Below, in pieces: positions 52,545 to 62,224 of a stretch of 64,000 nucleotides of DNA. Source of the stretch: an uncultured Prevotellaceae bacterium (GTDB lineage Bacteria > Bacteroidota > Bacteroidia > Bacteroidales > Bacteroidaceae); the NCBI GenBank assembly GCA_946185285.1, contig CAMHIS010000003.1:16177-80176 (forward strand), in the 5' to 3' direction. The translations under genes and the position numbers were made by a program. Within the stretch, counting starts at the first letter, position 1, and each line of letters starts with the position of its first letter. Under the pieces are notes generated by a model, which saw only the letters and a program-made list of their open reading frames with translations, was not told the origin of the DNA and made no database searches.

Positions 52545-52576
52545 TTTGGCCGTTTCAAAAAAAACTATTACCTTTG
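52545..52576 (+). promoter_or_regulatory. Full promoter for the tRNA-Leu/tRNA-Val pair
   Basis: TTTG (52545-52548) and TACCTTTG (52569-52576) with 20-bp spacing. Confidence 0.75.
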
Positions 52577-52621
52577 CACCCGCAAAACCAATAACGCGAT
52601 GGATTTGACGTCGTAGAAGTC

Positions 52622-52703
52622 GCGCCTGTGGCGGAATTGGTAGACGCGCCAGACTTAGGATCTGGTATCTTACGATGTGCAGGTTCGAGTCCTGTCAGGC
52701 GCA
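52622..52703 (+). tRNA. tRNA-Leu (anticodon TAG)
   Basis: Acceptor GCGCCTG/CAGGCGC, anticodon stem CCAGA/TCTGG with loop CTTAGGA giving TAG, and a long variable arm typical of class II tRNAs. Discriminator A. Confidence 0.94.
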
Positions 52704-52708
52704 CAAGA

Positions 52709-52782
52709 GTCGGCATAGCTCAGCTGGTTAGAGTATCACCTTGACATGGTGGGGGTCCTTGGTTCGAGTCCAAGTGTCGACA
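52709..52782 (+). tRNA. tRNA-Val (anticodon GAC)
   Basis: Acceptor GTCGGCA/TGTCGAC, loop TTGACAT giving GAC, T-arm GGTTCGAGTCC. Five bases after tRNA-Leu; no CCA encoded. Confidence 0.94.
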
Positions 52783-52798
52783 CAGAAGATGTTTTTGG

Positions 52799-52827
52799 GA
52801 GCTACATCCTATGGATGTGGCTCTTTT
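52799..52827 (+). terminator. Terminator after the tRNA pair
   Basis: Stem GAGCTACATCC/GGATGTGGCTC (one wobble), 3-nt loop, followed by TTTT. Confidence 0.75.
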
Positions 52828-52846
52828 AGATGTTCATGAAAGGATT

Positions 52847-53902
52847 ATGAAAAAGATTATCACATGCTTACTGGCCATTTTGGGAATTACTTCTGCCTGC
52901 GGCCAACAGAACTACGAGAACGCAGATGTTAAAGGCTTCTCAGAGCTGACTGAGAATCCCGGTGTTATACTGCTTGACGTCCGGACGGCTGCCGAATTTG
53001 CAGAAGGACACATTGAGGGAGCTATTAACATAGACCAGGGTCAGCCCGGTTTCGTGGAGAAGGCCAAGGCTGCTCTGCCGGTTGACAAGAAGATTGCCGT
53101 TTATTGCAGAAGTGGCCGCCGCTCTGCCAATGCAGCCGGAAAATTGGCTGTGGAGGGCTATCAGTGCGTGAATCTTAAAGGTGGCATCCTGGCATGGAAA
53201 GAGGCCGGTATGCCAGTTACAACCGATACATACGAGGTTGATGTCTTCAAGACTAAAAGCGGAAAGACTGTGAAATTCCATGCGCTCGTTCATGCCAGCA
53301 TCCGTATTGAATATGACGGTCAGGAGATTGAGATCGACCCTGTGCTGAAGTTAGGCAGTAAGGTGATTGACTATGCTGCCATGCCTAAGGCCGATTATCT
53401 TTTCGTGACCCACGAACATGGAGACCATTTCGACAAAGAGGCTATCAAGGTGCTCACTGGCGAAAAGACACTCTTCATTACCAATAAGCGGTGTGCCGAG
53501 ATGTTTGGCTCAGGTCGAGTGATGGCAAACGGCGACAAGATGCAGATAGCAGAAGGCTTCGCCGTGGAGGCTGTGCCTGCCTATAACACGACGGAAGGAC
53601 ATCGACAGTTTCACCCCCAAGGTCGTGATAACGGCTATATCCTGACCCTTGACGGACTGAGAATCTATATTGCCGGCGACACGGAGGATATTCCCGAAAT
53701 GGCATCCGTCAAGGATATCGACATAGCCTTCTTGCCTTGCAACCAGCCCTACACAATGACCACGGACCAACTGGTAAAGGCTGCAAGGACGGTCAAGCCC
53801 AAGGTATTGTTCCCTTATCACTATGGACAGACTGATTTAAGTGGTGTTCCATCTCAGCTTCAGGGTGAGGGCATTGATGTTCGGATTAGGCACTATGAAT
53901 GA
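52847..53902 (+). CDS. Rhodanese-metallo-beta-lactamase fusion lipoprotein
   Basis: 351 residues from MKKIITCLLAILG at 52847; the lipobox SAC near residue 18 suggests an anchored protein. Residues about 30-130 form a rhodanese domain (ILLDVRTAAEFAEGHIEGA) with the active Cys in VYCRSGRRSANAAGKL. The rest is a UlaG-like metallo-beta-lactamase fold (THEHGDHFD metal motif, IYIAGDTED, FPYHYGQTDLS). The pairing could act on persulfides or another small sulfur compound, but the substrate is unknown. Confidence 0.85.
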   Translation: MKKIITCLLAILGITSACGQQNYENADVKGFSELTENPGVILLDVRTAAEFAEGHIEGAINIDQGQPGFVEKAKAALPVDKKIAVYCRSGRRSANAAGKLAVEGYQCVNLKGGILAWKEAGMPVTTDTYEVDVFKTKSGKTVKFHALVHASIRIEYDGQEIEIDPVLKLGSKVIDYAAMPKADYLFVTHEHGDHFDKEAIKVLTGEKTLFITNKRCAEMFGSGRVMANGDKMQIAEGFAVEAVPAYNTTEGHRQFHPQGRDNGYILTLDGLRIYIAGDTEDIPEMASVKDIDIAFLPCNQPYTMTTDQLVKAARTVKPKVLFPYHYGQTDLSGVPSQLQGEGIDVRIRHYE

Positions 53903-53921
53903 CAAAAACGGGGCACTCCCT

Positions 53922-54872
53922 TCACACGACATTGACAGGAGTACCGCTGAGGAATGCCCTGACATTGTCTGTTGCCACCTGTAATAGTCTGATGCGGGCT
54001 TCCTTCGTAGCCCAGGCAATGTGAGGGGTTATGAAGGCATTCGGCTGTTTCAGCAGCGGATTGTCAAGGCGTGGCGGCTCTTCAGTAAGTACGTCGGCAC
54101 AAAAGGCAGCCAATCGCTTATCGGCCAGTGCGTCAGCTACATCCTGGTCGTCCACCAACGGTCCTCGGCCTGTGTTGATGAGAATGGCTGTGGATTTCAT
54201 CTGTCGCAGCGTGCTGGCATTGATCAGGTGATGGGTGCTCTCTGTCAGCGGACAGTGCAGTGAAAGCACATCCGATGTTGCCAGGATTTCTTCCCAAGAA
54301 GCTTTTTCGATACCAGCAGGCAGGACTTCCGCTGCCTTGCTCGTCAGAGCCTTCACCTTCATGCCAAAGGCGAGGGCTATTTGGGCAACACGTTGCCCGA
54401 TATTGCCCAGTCCCACAATGCCGAAGGTCTTGCCTGCAAGTTCTGTGTGCGGAAAGTCCCAATAGCAGAAGTCGGGATTCTTGCTCCAACGGCCATGACG
54501 GTTCTGAATGGCATAGTGCTCTGTACGGTTTGTGACGGTCAGCAGATGGGCAAACACCATCTGCGCCACGCTCTCTGTGCTGTATGCAGGAACGTTAGTT
54601 ACCGTTATTCCCCGTTCATGCGCCGCCTTGATGTCTACTACATTGTAGCCCGTAGCCAGCACACCTATATATTTCAGACGTGGCAACTGGGCTATGACCT
54701 CTCTGCTGATGATGACTTTGTTCGTCAATACGATCTCCGCATCGGCAGCCCTTGCCACCGTCTCACTGGACTTGGTGCGTTCGTACACCGTCAACACTCC
54801 CTGTTCCTCCAGCCCCTTCCACGACAAATCGCCAGGGTTGGCTGTAAATCCGTCTAATACTACTATCTTCAT
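53922..54872 (-). CDS. D-isomer-specific 2-hydroxyacid dehydrogenase (glycerate dehydrogenase-like)
   Basis: 316 residues. NAD-binding VGLGNIGQRVA, and the catalytic triad R (NTGRGPLVD), E (VLTEEPPR) and H (ITPHIAWAT). It reduces a 2-keto acid such as hydroxypyruvate to a D-2-hydroxyacid. It lies directly downstream of the glycerate kinase gene (3-bp gap, same strand), which favours hydroxypyruvate to D-glycerate to 2-phosphoglycerate. Confidence 0.9.
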   Translation of the reverse strand: MKIVVLDGFTANPGDLSWKGLEEQGVLTVYERTKSSETVARAADAEIVLTNKVIISREVIAQLPRLKYIGVLATGYNVVDIKAAHERGITVTNVPAYSTESVAQMVFAHLLTVTNRTEHYAIQNRHGRWSKNPDFCYWDFPHTELAGKTFGIVGLGNIGQRVAQIALAFGMKVKALTSKAAEVLPAGIEKASWEEILATSDVLSLHCPLTESTHHLINASTLRQMKSTAILINTGRGPLVDDQDVADALADKRLAAFCADVLTEEPPRLDNPLLKQPNAFITPHIAWATKEARIRLLQVATDNVRAFLSGTPVNVV

Positions 54873-54875
54873 ATC

Positions 54876-55931
54876 TCAATTGATTGGTGTTACAAAATGT
54901 GATGTCAATCGGCTGGAGGTTTCGCCGATATTTCGTCTCGCCACCTCTTTCTGCATGGCTTCTTCAAGGGTGATGCCGTCGGGGTTGATACACGCCACTT
55001 GTGCGAAACCTGTATCCAGAAGCTCTTCGTGGTTGCTGACACGACCGGCTATCAGACAGACGGGAACATCACCTGATTGCTGAAGAATCCCCATGGGAAG
55101 TTTGCCCATCAGTGTCTGATGGTCGGCGGAGCCTTCGCCGGTAATGACAAGGTCGGCGCCCCGAACCAGTTTTTTGAAGCCGATGGTTTCGAGCAGCAAT
55201 TCGATGCCGGGCTTGCAATCCGCATCCAGATACTGCAGGAAGGCATAGCCGAGTCCGCCGGCAGCTCCAGCTCCCTCTGCACCGGAGCGGTCATAACCGA
55301 AACGCTTGGCTGAGATTTCGGCAAACGCCATCGCCCTCTTGTCCAAAGCCAGTATGTCTTCAGGCGTAGCCCCCTTTTGCGGTGCAAAGACGTGAGCGGC
55401 ACCGTTTTCACCGCATAGCGGATTCTTGACGTCGGTGGCAATCGTGAATCGGACATGCTTCAGCTCCTGATCATGCAAGCAGCTGTGTTCGAGTGCCTGA
55501 AGCATCCCCATTCCGGCATCGCTCGTAGCGCTGCCGCCGAGACCGACGATGATGTGCCTGGCTCCTTTGCAAACGGCATCGGCCACTAACTGCCCCGTGC
55601 CATAGCTTGTGGCTACCATCGGATTCTGCTCTTCTAATGTCAGCAAGGTCAGACCACTGGCTTGGGCTGTCTCAATCACCGCTGTCTTGCCCTTTAGCAG
55701 ATACTTTGCCAAGATAGGTCGCATCAGCGGGTCTTTCACGGCTACCTCCACAAACTTCCCACCGATGGCTGCGTAAAAAGCCTCTATAAAGCCTTCGCCG
55801 CCGTCGCTGACCGGCACTTGCACAATTTCCGCATCAGGACAAACCGCCATGATGCCATCTGCTGCAGCCTGGTTCGCCTCCATTGACGTCAGACAATCCT
55901 TGAATGAATCTATCGCAACTACTATTTTCAT
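54876..55931 (-). CDS. Glycerate kinase (GarK/GlxK family)
   Basis: 351 residues from MKIVVAIDSFKDCLTS at 55931; the open frame further upstream runs through a tRNA and is not coding. Family blocks PVSDGGEGF, YGTGQLVADA, GLGGSATSDAGMGMLQAL, NPLCGENGAAHVFAPQKGATPE and GEGSADHQTLMGK are complete. It phosphorylates D-glycerate to 2-phosphoglycerate with ATP. Forms a two-gene unit with the dehydrogenase. Confidence 0.94.
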   Translation of the reverse strand: MKIVVAIDSFKDCLTSMEANQAAADGIMAVCPDAEIVQVPVSDGGEGFIEAFYAAIGGKFVEVAVKDPLMRPILAKYLLKGKTAVIETAQASGLTLLTLEEQNPMVATSYGTGQLVADAVCKGARHIIVGLGGSATSDAGMGMLQALEHSCLHDQELKHVRFTIATDVKNPLCGENGAAHVFAPQKGATPEDILALDKRAMAFAEISAKRFGYDRSGAEGAGAAGGLGYAFLQYLDADCKPGIELLLETIGFKKLVRGADLVITGEGSADHQTLMGKLPMGILQQSGDVPVCLIAGRVSNHEELLDTGFAQVACINPDGITLEEAMQKEVARRNIGETSSRLTSHFVTPIN

Positions 55932-56005
55932 AACAGCAAACGTTTCCCAGATGTTCCGGAATAAGGAAATCAGCAAGCTGCGAATAATCGTAACTTGCTG
56001 ATTCC

Positions 56006-56082
56006 TGGTAGCGGGAGCCGGGATTGAACCGGCGACCTCATGATTATGAATCATGCGCTCTAACCAGCTGAGCTATCCCGCC
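56006..56082 (-). tRNA. tRNA-Met (anticodon CAT, elongator type)
   Basis: On the minus strand: acceptor GGCGGGA/TCCCGCT, anticodon stem CATGA/TCATG with loop TTCATAA giving CAT, T-arm GGTTCAATCC, discriminator A and an encoded CCA at 56006-56008. The first base pair is present, so it is not an initiator; tRNA-Ile2 (lysidine-modified CAT) cannot be fully excluded. Confidence 0.9.
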
Positions 56083-56101
56083 ATCTTTTGTTTTGCGGGT
56101 G

Positions 56102-56132
56102 CAAAGGTACACTTATTTTTTGAATTTGCAAA
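56102..56132 (-). promoter_or_regulatory. Full promoter for tRNA-Met
   Basis: Minus-strand TTTG (56129-56132) and TACCTTTG (56102-56109), 19 bp apart. Confidence 0.72.
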
Positions 56133-56172
56133 ATTTCTACGGAAAATATTTTCTGATTCACGAAAAAAGTTG

Positions 56173-56180
56173 TAATTTTG
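56173..56180 (+). promoter_or_regulatory. Promoter -7 box (TAATTTTG) for the START-like gene
   Basis: TAnnTTTG 31 bp before the ATG; divergent from the tRNA-Met promoter. Confidence 0.6.
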
Positions 56181-56211
56181 CCCCAAAATAGTAATACTAA
56201 CCTGGTTTATT

Positions 56212-56619
56212 ATGAATACAAAGAAGCAAAAATTGTATTTAGAATACCCATTGGCGACAAAATCCCACAATATCGTTTGGGAACAGATAAGTACTGCGCA
56301 CGGACTGGAAAGATGGTTGGCTGACCATGTAGAAGACATGGGTAACAATGTCATTTCGCTGACGTGGGGGGAGGCTTGGACAGATCACCATACGTTAGAG
56401 GCACGGATCATGGAGCGCAACCGGAACAGCCACATAAAATTACAATGGGTCAACGAAGATGACCCTGAGGCATACTGGGAAATGCGAATCGGGAAGAGCG
56501 AGATTACGGACGAGCTCTGCCTTTATGTAGAAGACTTCGCCCTACCCGAGGATGTTGACGACCTTCACGACCTTTGGGATGACAATATGGAGCGGCTGCA
56601 TCAGGTGAGCGGAATCTGA
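56212..56619 (+). CDS. START-like domain protein
   Basis: 135 residues, soluble. The START/AHSA1-type fold is suggested by YPLATKSHNIVWEQISTAHGLERWLA, WTDHHTLEARI and the acidic C-terminus (EDVDDLHDLWDDNMERLHQ). Such proteins are kept in Bacteroidetes next to the LptF/G-like permease gene, as here, but their ligand is unknown. Confidence 0.8.
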   Translation: MNTKKQKLYLEYPLATKSHNIVWEQISTAHGLERWLADHVEDMGNNVISLTWGEAWTDHHTLEARIMERNRNSHIKLQWVNEDDPEAYWEMRIGKSEITDELCLYVEDFALPEDVDDLHDLWDDNMERLHQVSGI

Positions 56620-56626
56620 AGGTGCG

Positions 56627-56735
56627 GAAAGTGAATGAGTGAAAAGTGAATGAGTGAAAAACGATTGTTAATAATTGTAGTGCAAAAGCAACTTTTACTG
56701 CTCTTCACCATTCATTTTCACTTCTTTTTTGTACC
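56627..56735 (+). repeat. Inverted GTGAATGAGTGAAAA-type repeats before the permease gene
   Basis: Tandem GTGAATGAGTGAAAA units at 56630-56665 face TTCATTTTCACTTC units at 56706-56725. The same arm style as the other junction elements; the -7 box of the next gene abuts the right arm. Confidence 0.55.
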
Positions 56736-56739
56736 TTTG
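56732..56739 (+). promoter_or_regulatory. Promoter -7 box (TACCTTTG) for the LptF/G-like gene
   Basis: TAnnTTTG 11 bp before the ATG. Confidence 0.65.
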
Positions 56740-56750
56740 CACCCCAGATT

Positions 56751-58709
56751 ATGTTTCGCATCAAGAAATTAGACATTTTTGTGGCCAAGCAGTTCATGCA
56801 GCTGTTTGTGGGTGCATTTTTCATCTGCCAGTTTGTGCTGATGATGCAGTTTCTTTGGCGATACGTCAATGAGTTAATCGGTAAGGGCCTTTCACTGGAA
56901 ATCATGGCCCAGTTCTTCTGGTATATGGGACTGATGCTGATGCCTCAGGCTTTCCCGCTTGCCATCCTTCTTTCGTCGCTGATAGTCTTTGGTAACTTAG
57001 GAGAGAGTTCTGAGCTTACAGCCATCAAGGCAGCCGGCATTTCGTTGCTTCAGGCGTCGCGTTCGCTGATAGTGATTGTCATCCTGATAGCCGGTGTGTC
57101 CTTCTATTTCCAGAATATTGTGGGACCTGCAGCCAACAAGTCCTTTTACCAGCTGTTGCTCTCCGTCAAGCAGAAAAGTCCTGAGGTGGAAATACCTGAG
57201 GGTGTCTTCTACGACGGTATTCCCAACGCCAACCTCTATGTCCAGAAGAAGAATCTGCAGACGGGTATGCTCTACGGTATCATGATCTACCGCCGTACCA
57301 ACAGTTACGAAGATCAGGCCATCATCCTGGCAGACTCTGGCATGATGCAGACAACGGAAGAGAAGAAGCACCTTGTCCTGACGCTCCACAATGGCGAATG
57401 GTTCGAGAACATGCAGTCACAGGAGCTCGGAGGCTCTGCCAATATTCCATACAGGCGTGAGTCATTCTCGCAAAAGCGCATCGTGCTTGACTTCGACAGC
57501 GACTTCAATCTTGCCGACGAGACCGGTATTGCTGCCGATGCCCGCTCGAAAAGCCTTGACCAAGTATTGCAAGACCTTGACTCGATCATCATCTTCAATG
57601 ACTCTATTGGCCGGATGTTTGAACGCGAGGCGCGCTACAGGACGTTCTGCCAACCGGCTATTGACAAGAAAGACTCCCTGAAAGCCTACTCGCAGGCCGC
57701 TTCCGGCAAGGTGTCCTTCGACTCGCTCTACAGCAAGCTGGCCTCTGACGACAAGCGCAACGTCATGCGGTGGGCTACGGAAAAAGCCCAGTCAGAGTCG
57801 TACGACCTCGGTATGAAGGAAGACTATTCGTTCGACATCAACCGGCGCGAGCGTCTGCACAAGATGGAGGCCATCAACCGTTTTACCGTTGCCCTGTCCT
57901 GCATCATCTTCTTCTTCATCGGTGCGCCTTTGGGGGCAATCATCCGCAAGGGTGGATTGGGTGTGCCTGTCATTATCTCCGTATTGGTGTTCATCATCTT
58001 TTATATCTTTGATGCTTCAGGTTATCGTATGGCCCGTGCCGATGAATGGACTGTTTGGTTCGGAAAGTTGATTTCCACGATGGTGCTTGCTCCGATGGCC
58101 GTCTTCTTCACCTACAAGGCCAACAATGACTCTGTGGTGTTCAATATCGACCTATACAAGGACCTGTTCAGACGATTCCTCGGTTTGCGTGTCAAACGCA
58201 ACATCATGCGCAAGGAGGTTATCATCGAAGACCCGAAGTACATGCTCGACGTACAAAAGCTGGACGATGTCAATGCACGTATCGGCCAATATTCTGAGGA
58301 GCACAAGCTCCTGCGTATGCCGAATCCTGTTAAGGTGTTCTTCAACGCCAGCGACGACCACGAGATAGAAAAGATTGACGAAGTGCTGGAGGAGGCCATC
58401 GAAGACCTGGGCAACACGCGGGACCGTCTCATACTGTCGGAGTTGAACCACTATCCCATCATCATGACCCGTGCCCATACACGTCCGTTCCGCCGGAAGT
58501 GGATGAACGTCGTGACGGGACTCGTTCTTCCCGTTGGCCTTTTCTTCTATCTTCGTATGTGGAGATTCCGCGTGCGGCTGTACAGAGACCTGCATACCAT
58601 CAGGCAGGTGAGTGGCAAGATAGTGCCGCGGGCTATGGAACTGGCAGCACCGAAACCGTCGCCCGCGCCGGTGCCTCCTGACGATTCCCTATATATAAAT
58701 AAGGTATAA
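56751..58709 (+). CDS. LptF/LptG family permease (YjgP/YjgQ)
   Basis: 652 residues. Two N-terminal membrane segment groups ([19 protein letters not shown]..., [26 protein letters not shown]) and a C-terminal set, with a large periplasmic beta-jellyroll between, as in the lipopolysaccharide transport permeases. The tail beyond residue 450 is a longer cytoplasmic extension than in E. coli, common in Bacteroidetes where one protein may serve both LptF and LptG roles. It is followed after 1 bp by ribBA. Confidence 0.88.
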   Translation: MFRIKKLDIFVAKQFMQLFVGAFFICQFVLMMQFLWRYVNELIGKGLSLEIMAQFFWYMGLMLMPQAFPLAILLSSLIVFGNLGESSELTAIKAAGISLLQASRSLIVIVILIAGVSFYFQNIVGPAANKSFYQLLLSVKQKSPEVEIPEGVFYDGIPNANLYVQKKNLQTGMLYGIMIYRRTNSYEDQAIILADSGMMQTTEEKKHLVLTLHNGEWFENMQSQELGGSANIPYRRESFSQKRIVLDFDSDFNLADETGIAADARSKSLDQVLQDLDSIIIFNDSIGRMFEREARYRTFCQPAIDKKDSLKAYSQAASGKVSFDSLYSKLASDDKRNVMRWATEKAQSESYDLGMKEDYSFDINRRERLHKMEAINRFTVALSCIIFFFIGAPLGAIIRKGGLGVPVIISVLVFIIFYIFDASGYRMARADEWTVWFGKLISTMVLAPMAVFFTYKANNDSVVFNIDLYKDLFRRFLGLRVKRNIMRKEVIIEDPKYMLDVQKLDDVNARIGQYSEEHKLLRMPNPVKVFFNASDDHEIEKIDEVLEEAIEDLGNTRDRLILSELNHYPIIMTRAHTRPFRRKWMNVVTGLVLPVGLFFYLRMWRFRVRLYRDLHTIRQVSGKIVPRAMELAAPKPSPAPVPPDDSLYINKV

Positions 58710-58710
58710 C

Positions 58711-59922
58711 ATGAACTACTTTAAACTGAACACGATTGAAGAGGCCGTCAGCGACTTCCGCGAAGGGAAGTTCGTCATCGTCGTCGACGATGAAGACCGC
58801 GAGAATGAGGGCGACCTGATATGCGCGGCTGTGAAGATCACGCCCGAGATGGTGAATTTCATGTTGAAAAACGCCCGCGGTGTGCTCTGCGCGCCTATTA
58901 CTATCAGCCGCAGTGAAGAATTGGACCTTCCGCGCCAGGTTGCTGACAACACCTCGGTTCTGGGGACGCCGTTCACCGTCACCGTCGACAAGCTTGAGGG
59001 CTGCACCACCGGTGTCTCGGCTCACGACCGCGCCGCAACCATCCGTGCCCTGGCCGACCCCGCCTCGACGCCACAAACCTTCGGGCGCCCCGGACATATC
59101 AATCCCCTCTATGCCCAGGACAACGGCGTGCTGCGCCGTTCGGGCCATACCGAGGCCGCCGTCGACCTGTGCAAACTTGCCGGGCTGTACCCTGCCGGAG
59201 CGCTGATAGAAATCATGAACGACGACGGTACGATGGCCCGGATGCCTGAATTGCAGGTGTTTGCCAGGGAGCATGGCCTGAAAATCATCACCATCAAGGA
59301 CCTCATCGCCTATCGCCTGTCCAAGGAGTCGCTCATCGAGGTTGGCAGTCAGGTAGACATGCCCACCCGCTACGGCCACTTCCGGTTGATTCCTTTCCGT
59401 CAGAAGTCGAACGGCCTGGAGCACATGGCACTCATCAAGGGCACGTGGACTGAAGACGAGCCCGTACTGGTGCGCGTCCACTCCAGCTGTGCTACTGGCG
59501 ACATCCTCGGCTCCATGCGCTGCGACTGCGGCGAACAACTTCACAAGTCGCTCGAAAGGATTGAGCGCGAGGGCAAGGGTGTGGTTATCTACATACAGCA
59601 GGAAGGCCGTGGTATAGGTCTGATGAACAAGATAGCAGCCTATAAGCTGCAGGAAGAAGGTCTCGACACTGTCGAGGCCAACGTCCACCTGGGCTTCAAG
59701 CCCGACGAGCGCGACTATGGCTGCGGCGCCCAGATGCTGCGCTACCTGGGTATCCACAAGATGCGTCTGATGACCAACAATCCCACGAAGCGCGTCGGAC
59801 TGGAAGCCTACGGTCTTGAAATCGTCGAAAACGTCCCCATCGAGGTGATGCCCAACGAGTACGACTACCGCTACCTGAAGACCAAACAAGAGCGCATGGG
59901 ACACACCCTTCATCTGAAATAA
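58711..59922 (+). CDS. ribBA: Bifunctional 3,4-DHBP synthase / GTP cyclohydrolase II
   Basis: 403 residues. N-terminal RibB half: [30 protein letters not shown] (metal sites). C-terminal RibA half: [20 protein letters not shown] (zinc cysteines), [16 protein letters not shown], and [16 protein letters not shown]. It supplies both precursors of riboflavin. No FMN riboswitch is seen in front, in line with its tight coupling to the permease gene. Confidence 0.95.
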   Translation: MNYFKLNTIEEAVSDFREGKFVIVVDDEDRENEGDLICAAVKITPEMVNFMLKNARGVLCAPITISRSEELDLPRQVADNTSVLGTPFTVTVDKLEGCTTGVSAHDRAATIRALADPASTPQTFGRPGHINPLYAQDNGVLRRSGHTEAAVDLCKLAGLYPAGALIEIMNDDGTMARMPELQVFAREHGLKIITIKDLIAYRLSKESLIEVGSQVDMPTRYGHFRLIPFRQKSNGLEHMALIKGTWTEDEPVLVRVHSSCATGDILGSMRCDCGEQLHKSLERIEREGKGVVIYIQQEGRGIGLMNKIAAYKLQEEGLDTVEANVHLGFKPDERDYGCGAQMLRYLGIHKMRLMTNNPTKRVGLEAYGLEIVENVPIEVMPNEYDYRYLKTKQERMGHTLHLK

Positions 59923-59973
59923 CAGTCAAAACGTCACTAATTTGCCCTGTTGAGAGAAAAAGTGACACTTTTC

Positions 59974-60005
59974 TTTGCTGAAAAAGAAGTTTTTGCTTAA
60001 TTTTG
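59974..60005 (+). promoter_or_regulatory. Full promoter for the aminotransferase gene
   Basis: TTTG (59974-59977) and TAATTTTG (59998-60005), 20 bp apart; 27 bp before the ATG. Confidence 0.77.
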
Positions 60006-60031
60006 CACGGTAATTAACACAACAAGATAAA

Positions 60032-61228
60032 ATGGCACAATTATCCAACCGCCTGCAAAGGCTTGCACCGTCGGCCACACTGGCCATGTCGCAGAAGAGC
60101 TCAGAGATGAAAGCTCAAGGCATTGATGTTATAAACATGAGCGTCGGAGAACCTGACTTCAATACTCCCGACGCCATAAAACAGGCCGCCAAGCAGGCTA
60201 TCGACGACAACTACTCGCGCTATTCGCCCGTTCCGGGCTATCCCGAACTGCGCAAGGCCATTGTCAACAAGCTGAAGAACGAGAACCAGCTTGGCTACAC
60301 GGTCAACGAGATATTGGTATCCAACGGTGCCAAGCAGAGCGTCTGCAACACCATCATGGCACTGGTTAACGACGGCGAGGAAGTCATCATTCCTGCTCCC
60401 TACTGGGTCAGCTATCCCCAGATGGTGAAGCTTGCCGGCGGTGAGCCGGTCATCGTCGAGGCCGGTTTCGAGCAGAACTTCAAGATGACCGCCGAGCAGT
60501 TGGAGGCGGCTATCACCCCCAAGACCCGTATGATTATCCTGTGCTCACCGAGCAACCCTACCGGCTCCGTCTACAACAAGGAGGAACTGCGTTCGCTGGC
60601 TGAGGTCATCCTGCGCCATGCCGACCTGTTCGTGCTTGCAGACGAGATTTACGAGCACATCAACTACGTGGGCCACCATGAGTCCATTGCCCAGTTCCCC
60701 GGCATGAAGGAGCGTGCCATCATCGTCAACGGCGTCTCCAAGGCTTACGCCATGACGGGCTGGCGCATCGGTTATATCGCCGCTCCCGAGTGGATTGTCA
60801 AGGGCTGCAACAAGCTGCAGGGCCAGTACACCAGCGGTCCCTGCTCCGTCAGCCAGAAGGCAGCAGAGTTTGCCTATGTCAGCGACCAGCAGTGCGTCGA
60901 GGACATGCGCCAGGCCTTTGAGCGCCGCCGCGATCTCATCGTGAAACTGGCCAAGGACATTCCCGGACTGGAGGTCAACGTGCCCGAAGGAGCCTTCTAC
61001 CTGTTCCCCAAATGCAGCAGTTTCTACGGCAAGCAGACGCCGGCCGGCAAGACCATCAACAACTCTACCGACCTGGCCATGTACCTGCTCGAGGAGGGCC
61101 ACGTGGCAACTGTCGGCGGCGATGCCTTCGGCGATCCTGACTGCTTCCGCATGAGCTACGCAACGAGCGATGAAAATATCGTCGAAGCCATGCGTCGCAT
61201 CAAAGATGTGTTGGGTAAACTGCAATAG
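60032..61228 (+). CDS. PLP-dependent aminotransferase (aspartate aminotransferase-like)
   Basis: 398 residues, fold type I. The Schiff-base lysine is in NGVSKAYAMTGWRIGY, the conserved CSPSNPTGSVY and DEIYEHINY blocks and the carboxylate Arg near the C-terminus (CFRMSYATS) are present. The opening LQRLAPSATLAMSQKSSEMKA is that of class I-alpha/gamma aspartate aminotransferases. It probably makes aspartate from oxaloacetate and glutamate; broader specificity is possible. Confidence 0.92.
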   Translation: MAQLSNRLQRLAPSATLAMSQKSSEMKAQGIDVINMSVGEPDFNTPDAIKQAAKQAIDDNYSRYSPVPGYPELRKAIVNKLKNENQLGYTVNEILVSNGAKQSVCNTIMALVNDGEEVIIPAPYWVSYPQMVKLAGGEPVIVEAGFEQNFKMTAEQLEAAITPKTRMIILCSPSNPTGSVYNKEELRSLAEVILRHADLFVLADEIYEHINYVGHHESIAQFPGMKERAIIVNGVSKAYAMTGWRIGYIAAPEWIVKGCNKLQGQYTSGPCSVSQKAAEFAYVSDQQCVEDMRQAFERRRDLIVKLAKDIPGLEVNVPEGAFYLFPKCSSFYGKQTPAGKTINNSTDLAMYLLEEGHVATVGGDAFGDPDCFRMSYATSDENIVEAMRRIKDVLGKLQ

Positions 61229-61286
61229 TTTTTACTTTTTATGAGTTAAAAGTTATTAAATAGGCTTGAAGTACGTCATAAATTAG

Positions 61287-61294
61287 TATCTTTG
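61287..61294 (+). promoter_or_regulatory. Promoter -7 box (TATCTTTG) for the exbB-exbD-exbD-tonB cluster
   Basis: TAnnTTTG 69 bp before the exbB ATG; the leader is A/T-rich. Confidence 0.63.
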
Positions 61295-61362
61295 CGGGGT
61301 AATTTGTAATTCTGAATCTTGTAATCTTATATTATTTAATAACTAAAAATTAAAAATTTATT

Positions 61363-62193
61363 ATGGCAACAACAACAAAGGCTGCAGCCCCAGCCAAGAA
61401 ATCATCGGGCTTCAAAGGCGTAAAGGATGCATGGATCATTCTCGTAATCTGCTGTATCATCGCTTATTGTTTCTACTTCTTCGTACTTGGTGACCCCAGT
61501 CACTTCCAGGGCGGCGACCGTAGCGGCCATCCCGCTGACCTGATGGGTACAGTCTACAAGGGTGGCTTTGTCGTAGGTCTTATCATCACCCTGTTGCTCT
61601 CTGTCATCGTCCTCGGCGTGGAGCGTTTCTTCGCTATCAAGTCGGCTTCTGGTAAGATGAACCTGGCCAAGTTCACCGCTCAGGTCAAGGATGCCATCAA
61701 GGCTCAGGACTTCGGCAAGGCTAAGGACCTGTGTGCCAAGATGCAGGGTTCAGTCGCCAATGTGGTGCTCGCTTCCATCAACATGTACGAGACCGTAGAG
61801 AAGGACGACACCCTGAAGAAGGCTCAGAAGATTTCGAAGATCCAGCAGGCTCACGAAGAGGCTACGCAGCTTGAGATGCCTACCCTGACGATGAACCTCC
61901 CGATGGTAGCTACCATCGTTTCTCTCGGTACTCTGACTGCTCTGTTCGGTACGGTGCTCGGTATGATCGGATCATTCCAGGCTCTGTCTGCCGGTGGTGG
62001 CGCTGACTCAATGGCTCTGTCTGCAGGTATCTCTGAGGCTCTGGTTAACACGGCTTCTGGTATCTTGACATCATGGGTTGCTACCGTGGTTTACAACTAC
62101 TTCTCAAACAAGATCGACAAACTGACGTTTGCCCTCGACGAGGTTGGTTACACTATCGCTGCTACTTACGACTCTAACCACCACGAGGCATAA
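61363..62193 (+). CDS. exbB: MotA/TolQ/ExbB proton channel protein
   Basis: 276 residues with an Ala/Lys-rich N-terminus and three membrane segments; the ExbB core NLPMVATIVSLGTLTALFGTVLGMIGSFQALSAGG and SEALVNTASGILTSWVATVVYNYF is complete. With ExbD it forms the proton-driven motor energising TonB. First gene of the cluster. Confidence 0.93.
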   Translation: MATTTKAAAPAKKSSGFKGVKDAWIILVICCIIAYCFYFFVLGDPSHFQGGDRSGHPADLMGTVYKGGFVVGLIITLLLSVIVLGVERFFAIKSASGKMNLAKFTAQVKDAIKAQDFGKAKDLCAKMQGSVANVVLASINMYETVEKDDTLKKAQKISKIQQAHEEATQLEMPTLTMNLPMVATIVSLGTLTALFGTVLGMIGSFQALSAGGGADSMALSAGISEALVNTASGILTSWVATVVYNYFSNKIDKLTFALDEVGYTIAATYDSNHHEA

Positions 62194-62224
62194 TTTGTTT
62201 TACCTTTTAATTCCTTAGACGATT

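Noticed and set aside
55380..55450. CACCGTTTTCACCGCATAG in glycerate kinase, similar to the LCGDS palindromes
   Set aside because: The encoded NPLCGENGAAHVF is an ancestral conserved block of glycerate kinases, so this is chance likeness.
55934..56054. N-terminal extension of glycerate kinase reading IPAPATRNQ
   Set aside because: It is the antisense-type translation of the tRNA-Met region; the true start is 55931.
58690..58720. FMN riboswitch before ribBA
   Set aside because: Only 1 bp separates the permease stop from ribBA.
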